Shown piece after piece: positions 59,974-64,000 of a DNA stretch of 64,000 nucleotides; the first letter of the stretch is position 1, and every line of letters begins with the position of its first letter. Below the pieces are notes generated by a model that saw only the letters and a list, made by a program, of their open reading frames with translations, was not told the origin of the DNA and did not search any database. The DNA comes from Climacium dendroides (Eukaryota > Streptophyta > Bryopsida > Hypnales > Climaciaceae), in NCBI GenBank assembly GCA_950106755.1, contig OX467089.1, positions 21,867,345 to 21,931,344 on the forward strand, given 5' to 3'. The position numbers and the translations under genes are program-made.

Positions 59974-61437
59974 AAAATAACACTAGTAGTAATGTCAGAA
60001 TATAGAAGTAGTCAAGACAAAATAAAGTGTACTCCTAAACAACCACTTGTAAGGTTACTACCTCCACAATACTAAATATAGACCCATTCACAACCCAAAT
60101 GACCTAGAACTCCATCTAATTCTTGTCCTTTTAATACTCACCATTTTGGATATCTTCCAAATTTAATTTTCTTTCAAAAATAGGGGGTGACTTTAAGAAC
60201 AAGTCAATTTTAGGTGTGATTACCTTACACTTGATTTTGATCCCTTTCTAAAACCGGCCCCTACAAATCCTTACCCAAAATATTCTTTCACTGTTCATGA
60301 GAGTTTAGGAATTGATTTTAGAAACACTTATTCTCAACACTTTGAAAATTCATAGTTCATTCATTTGATGTTCAATAAATGCATAAGGGAATCTATAATA
60401 CTTTATTAACTTGGAAGAGGTTCTATCAAACATTAGGCAATTTAATAAAGTGGAACTAATAAGGTGGTGGTTCTCATCCTAACTACCTATTTTGCATACT
60501 AGTTTAGGCAAATAATAGGTTTAACACTAATTATTTCAAAAAAATTAAGTTGAAACTATCCATAAAATATTGGCTTGAAATGCTAAAAACATAAATAATA
60601 TTGATACACTATTTACACTACAAGAGAAAGGGGTGTTTTAAGATTTTACTAAAAAGACGCCTTAAACTTGATACACAAGACAAATTAACTTTGTTGTTGA
60701 GTATAAGGAAGATTAAAATAGATTTGACCATCTTGTGTAATCAAGTTGTGAGCATGATCCTCTAACAATGACATTTCATGAAAAACTTTTGAGTGTATGT
60801 TGAAAAAGAATTATTTATTTCAAGATGCCTAACCAAGCATTTTGGAAAAAACACATTCTTGTTAGGCATCGAAGTAGGAGAACCAGGAAAGTGTTGAATC
60901 TCAAGAAAATATATACTTTGATGTTTTAATTAGGACAAAACAAAAAAGAAAAAATGAAAAATGAAAAAATTTGTTCAATTTAATTTGGAGATGGGTCATT
61001 CAACAAAAACACACCAAATTTTTTTTTAAATGTTTCAAAATGCAAGTAGAAAGAGGCTCACTTTGTGGACTTCTACACAATATATAATTAATTATTTTTA
61101 GAAATTCTTTGAACAATAGCTAAAAGTGCACTTCAAGACCATCCTTCCCAAATTTCAACTCCAAATTCGTTTCTTTGGGTAATAATTTGTTCCAAAGAAA
61201 TCCAAATTCACAAGTGTGATATAAAATTGGGGGCTATTTTTGGACAATCAATTTTTTTTTTAAATTTCAAACATTAGACAAGGTGTATAATAGTCATGAG
61301 TACCCTGTTTATAAATTTTGAGTCATTTGGAGCCAGAAAATACTGGAATGTGAGGAAATTACTGGTAAACTAATAACTCTGTCCTAGATCGAAATATGGT
61401 GCAGACCAAAACAACTTAGGTGTCTATAGTGTCTGTG
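59974..61437. other. AT-rich spacer with one possible CACTA end
   Basis: 60616 reads CACTACAAGAGAAAGGGG, a typical plant CACTA terminus, but no matching opposite end was found. No gene in the stretch. Confidence 0.4.
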
Positions 61438-62757
61438 CTAAAGCACGGTTGTATCCTGAATCAATGTAGTATTCTCTTGTAAATGATGGCCAAAGGAATA
61501 CAGTCCATTGTATAAGTCACGATGACCAATTGCTACCAGTTTTGTAGGATTTGTTTTGTCCAAAACCAAACAATGAGTATTTGAAAAAACAATAAAGTTG
61601 CCGTTGTCAGCAAGAGAACCAACTGACATCAAGTTTTTGCGCATGGACGGTACATACTGGACACCTGTCAACTTTAATTCTCCAACTGAAGTTCGCACAG
61701 AGGAAGTTCCAGTTCCTCGAATGACATGAGATTCACCACCACCAGTTTGAATTTCTGGGATTTCGATATTTGATGTGCTAGGTCCTGAGAGATCGACTTT
61801 TTGACTATCTGATGCAATATGCGTACTTGCGCCACTGTCCATATACCAAGGACCATGTGCTCCTAAATGCGGAGACAATGAAGTGTCAGAAAATTCAGTT
61901 GAAGTGGCAAAGGCAAGACCTGGGTGAAAGGACGGACTGTTATTTCGTTGTTGTTGACAATCCCTAGCGAAATGACTGATTTTGCCACAGTTGAAGCAAA
62001 CTAGTGGAGATTTTGGTCCTCGTCTAGGAAATCCTTCTTGGAAAGGTCGGGGTGCTCCACGCCAGTTATGACCTTGACTTGGGTATCCACCACACGTCAT
62101 CATTTTCTAATGAGAAGTAGCAGCCAAGGCTTCTTCATTGCCCAACTGCAGCGCATGGTGTTCTCGTCTGTGGGACTCTATCAACAAGCTTGATGCAACT
62201 TGTTCAAACGATATGTTTTCAATTAAGTGTGCCAAAGTTTGCATCGTGCTCTCGTAACTACGAGGCAAACCGTTCAAAATGAATTGAATCATTGTTTTTT
62301 TGGGAACAATCTCACCCATGCTTGTAAGTCTGTTTCGAAGTTCTCGTGCTCTTTTGAGGTAGTCCTCCATTGATCCTCCTTCTGAAAGTCGGATTGTTTG
62401 CAATTGACTTGTGAGAATCAAGATCTGGGACTGGCCACCGGATTGAAACACCATTTTGAGAGCAACCCATACAATCGCTGGATCAGTATGCGCACCCACT
62501 AGGTCGACGAAATTGTCATTTACTGATAAGAGAATGGCAGAGACAGCGCTGGCTTTTGCGAACTCTAGTTGAGCAACTGTAAAAATACGTCCATTGAGAG
62601 TTGTTGGAAATACTTTTGGATTGAACGGCGCTTCAGTAATGGACCACCAATTTTCGCATTCGAGGATGGCGCGCATCTTTAAGCTCCAATCATAATGATT
62701 TTCTATACCTATAAGCTTGCCAGTGTCTCCTATGGAGACATTTCTTCCGTCACTCAT
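61438..62757 (-). pseudogene. Ty1-copia gag and protease, truncated, with one internal stop
   Basis: Reading on the minus strand from ATG at 62757: a copia Gag (GIENHYDWSLKMRAIL, SGGQSQILILTSQLQ, LNGLPRSYESTMQTL), a TAG at 62109-62107, then, in the same frame, the Gag zinc knuckle CFNCGKISHFARDC (C-x2-C-x4-H-x4-C) and the aspartic protease site WYMDSGASTHIA, with the GVQYVPSMRKNLMSVG segment after it. The frame ends at 61438. No integrase, reverse transcriptase or second LTR follows, so the element is truncated at its 3' end. In intact copia elements Gag and Pol are usually one frame, so the TAG is probably a nonsense mutation. Confidence 0.9.
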
Positions 62758-62880
62758 TCTGATTGTTTTCTTTTTCTTTTCTTCCTTACACTGCTAATAG
62801 CAGACTATAGCTAGCAATTCACTATGCTGATCTTCTTCCGAACTAATTGTGTGTTCTAAACAACTTGGTTGGTCGTCCTA

Positions 62881-62894
62881 GCTTTTGATACCAT
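62881..62894 (-). other. Copia primer binding site
   Basis: Minus strand reads TGGTATCAAAAGCTAGG right after the LTR end, close to the plant initiator tRNA-Met primer site TGGTATCAGAGC. Confidence 0.75.
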
Positions 62895-63132
62895 GTTAAA
62901 CTCATGTATTCAACTTCTAACTATTGGCCTTACACAAGATAACAAAATAATACTCAAGTTGAGCAAGTGAATTTTTGAGATGAAAGTATAGATTTTGAGT
63001 TGGATATAAATACAGGTGATAAGGGTCAAAAATAAGGCCAGATGAATGAATGTAAAGTACAACTATAGGAAGCTAACAGAACAAAACTAAGTGTGAATAG
63101 TGAAATAAACAAGTGAGCAATACATTCCAACA
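62894..63132 (-). mobile_element. 5' LTR of the copia element (239 bp)
   Basis: On the minus strand it begins TGTTGGAATGTATTG and ends GAGTTTAACA, i.e. TGTT...AACA ends, immediately followed by the primer site. Length and the TGTTGGAATG start are typical of plant copia LTRs. The matching 3' LTR is not in the window. Confidence 0.8.
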
Positions 63133-64000
63133 ATACTTACCACCCTATAGAAGTGAAATAATTTCAATTAGACAATGTTATCTCTTTCACCTATCAAACC
63201 ATAGTTATAATCCTAGTACTATCTCTTTTTATATTAAAATGTGTGTTGACTAAAAAGAATAACAAGACTATTACATTTTTATTCTTTACATATATACTTT
63301 AGATCAATATAAAAAGTAAAAGAGTGTATTGATGTGTGCTTGAGGTAAACCTCCCTCAACACACTTTTACTTTTCTCATTAAATTTGAATCAACACAAAT
63401 TGAGCTCACAAAAACATATGAATTTTGATAAAAGTAGGGACAATAATCCATTTCAAAATTCAATATAAAAACTAAAAGTTGTCAATGGCATAGTACAAAT
63501 TAAATAAATTAAAAAAAAATATGACAACACCCAAAATGAATTGCAAGATCCTTTTATCACAATTGTTCATGTTACATTGTTTAATACAAGCATTGACCAC
63601 TTAGAGCTTAGCTAATGTTAACATAGTCTTCTTTAGCATTGTCTGTAGCATGCCATATATTTGCCAGAAGTTCATTGTAACTACCATTACAATGAGAGCC
63701 TAACATACGCCTTGAAATAGGCATGCATGGATCAACATAATCCATTTATTCTCAACTACTACAATTACTTATAGCATACACATTTCCAACTAGGAGTTAG
63801 GGGTTAGGGGTTCTAGTTTGCATTTTCGAAATCGCAAGGTCTACTAATGGGGGGTAGGTGCAATAAAAGGTACACCCAAAAAGGGCTACCCCCTAGGAAC
63901 GTTCTTGTAACCTTTAAACCCTAAGAACACTCTTGTAATCCTAAACCCTAAAACCACTAAACTTTTATTTTGTTTCTTTTACATTTTGTTTAAACTTTTA
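63133..64000. other. AT-rich flank with short telomere-like words
   Basis: No gene. 63793-63815 has ggagttaggggttaggggtt and 63920-63955 has aaaccctaa words on the same strand. These are too few and in opposite senses, so not a telomere array. Confidence 0.5.

Noticed and set aside
60616..60633. CACTACAAGAGAAA end as a complete CACTA element
   Set aside because: No opposite terminus or target duplication found; kept only as a possible truncated end.
63793..63955. Telomere-like ttaggggttagggg and aaaccctaa words
   Set aside because: Only a few imperfect units in opposite senses, embedded in ordinary AT-rich DNA; not an array.

Overview
This is a stretch of nuclear DNA from a green plant. Two intron-containing, GC-richer genes sit in about 50 kb of very AT-rich DNA full of transposon debris. 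The pectin-synthesis galacturonosyltransferase (GAUT1 type), the Tudor-SN relic with plant-type exons, the Ty1-copia element with a plant-type tRNA-Met primer site and the CACTA miniature elements all support Viridiplantae. A very long coiled-coil gene of a kind typical of centriole or cilium proteins would suit a spore plant with swimming sperm (moss, liverwort, lycophyte or fern). That last step is inference; the species cannot be named from the sequence. No rRNA, tRNA, CRISPR or prokaryotic feature was seen.

Layout. 1-7933 (+): twelve in-frame exons, with the 5' end outside the window, encoding about 1548 residues of coiled coil. 7934-42250: gene-poor AT-rich DNA with layered transposable elements. 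42250-48800 (+): a GC-rich promoter and leader, then a complete nine-exon GAUT1-like gene of 656 codons, including a 29-nt exon needed to keep frame. 49200-57480: AT-rich DNA holding a badly decayed transposon protein gene on the minus strand (about 55540-52250). 57582-59022 (+): the last three exons of a Tudor-SN gene, with three in-frame stops. 61438-63132 (-): a copia LTR, primer site, gag and protease, truncated before integrase.

The most interesting content is in the repeats. At least three unrelated-looking families of non-coding elements (about 450, 900-950 and 975 bp), plus a 237-bp one, share one architecture: terminal inverted repeats flanked on both sides by TTAA. Three of the four begin CCCT or a close variant (YCCCT) just inside the TTAA. 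The one at 35456-36434 interrupts a dispersed repeat whose uninterrupted copy lies at 25244-25535, so the empty site can be read within the window. TTAA target duplication plus CCCT-like ends is the hallmark of piggyBac-type transposition, which is rarely reported from land plants. Three miniature CACTA elements have intact 3-bp target duplications, and one is nested inside a TTAA element, giving a relative insertion order.

The two protein genes are unlikely to be functionally linked; they are simply neighbours in a repeat-rich region. Where nonsense codons can be compared with expected family residues, most fit C-to-T (or G-to-A) changes, as expected from deamination of methylated cytosine in silenced DNA.
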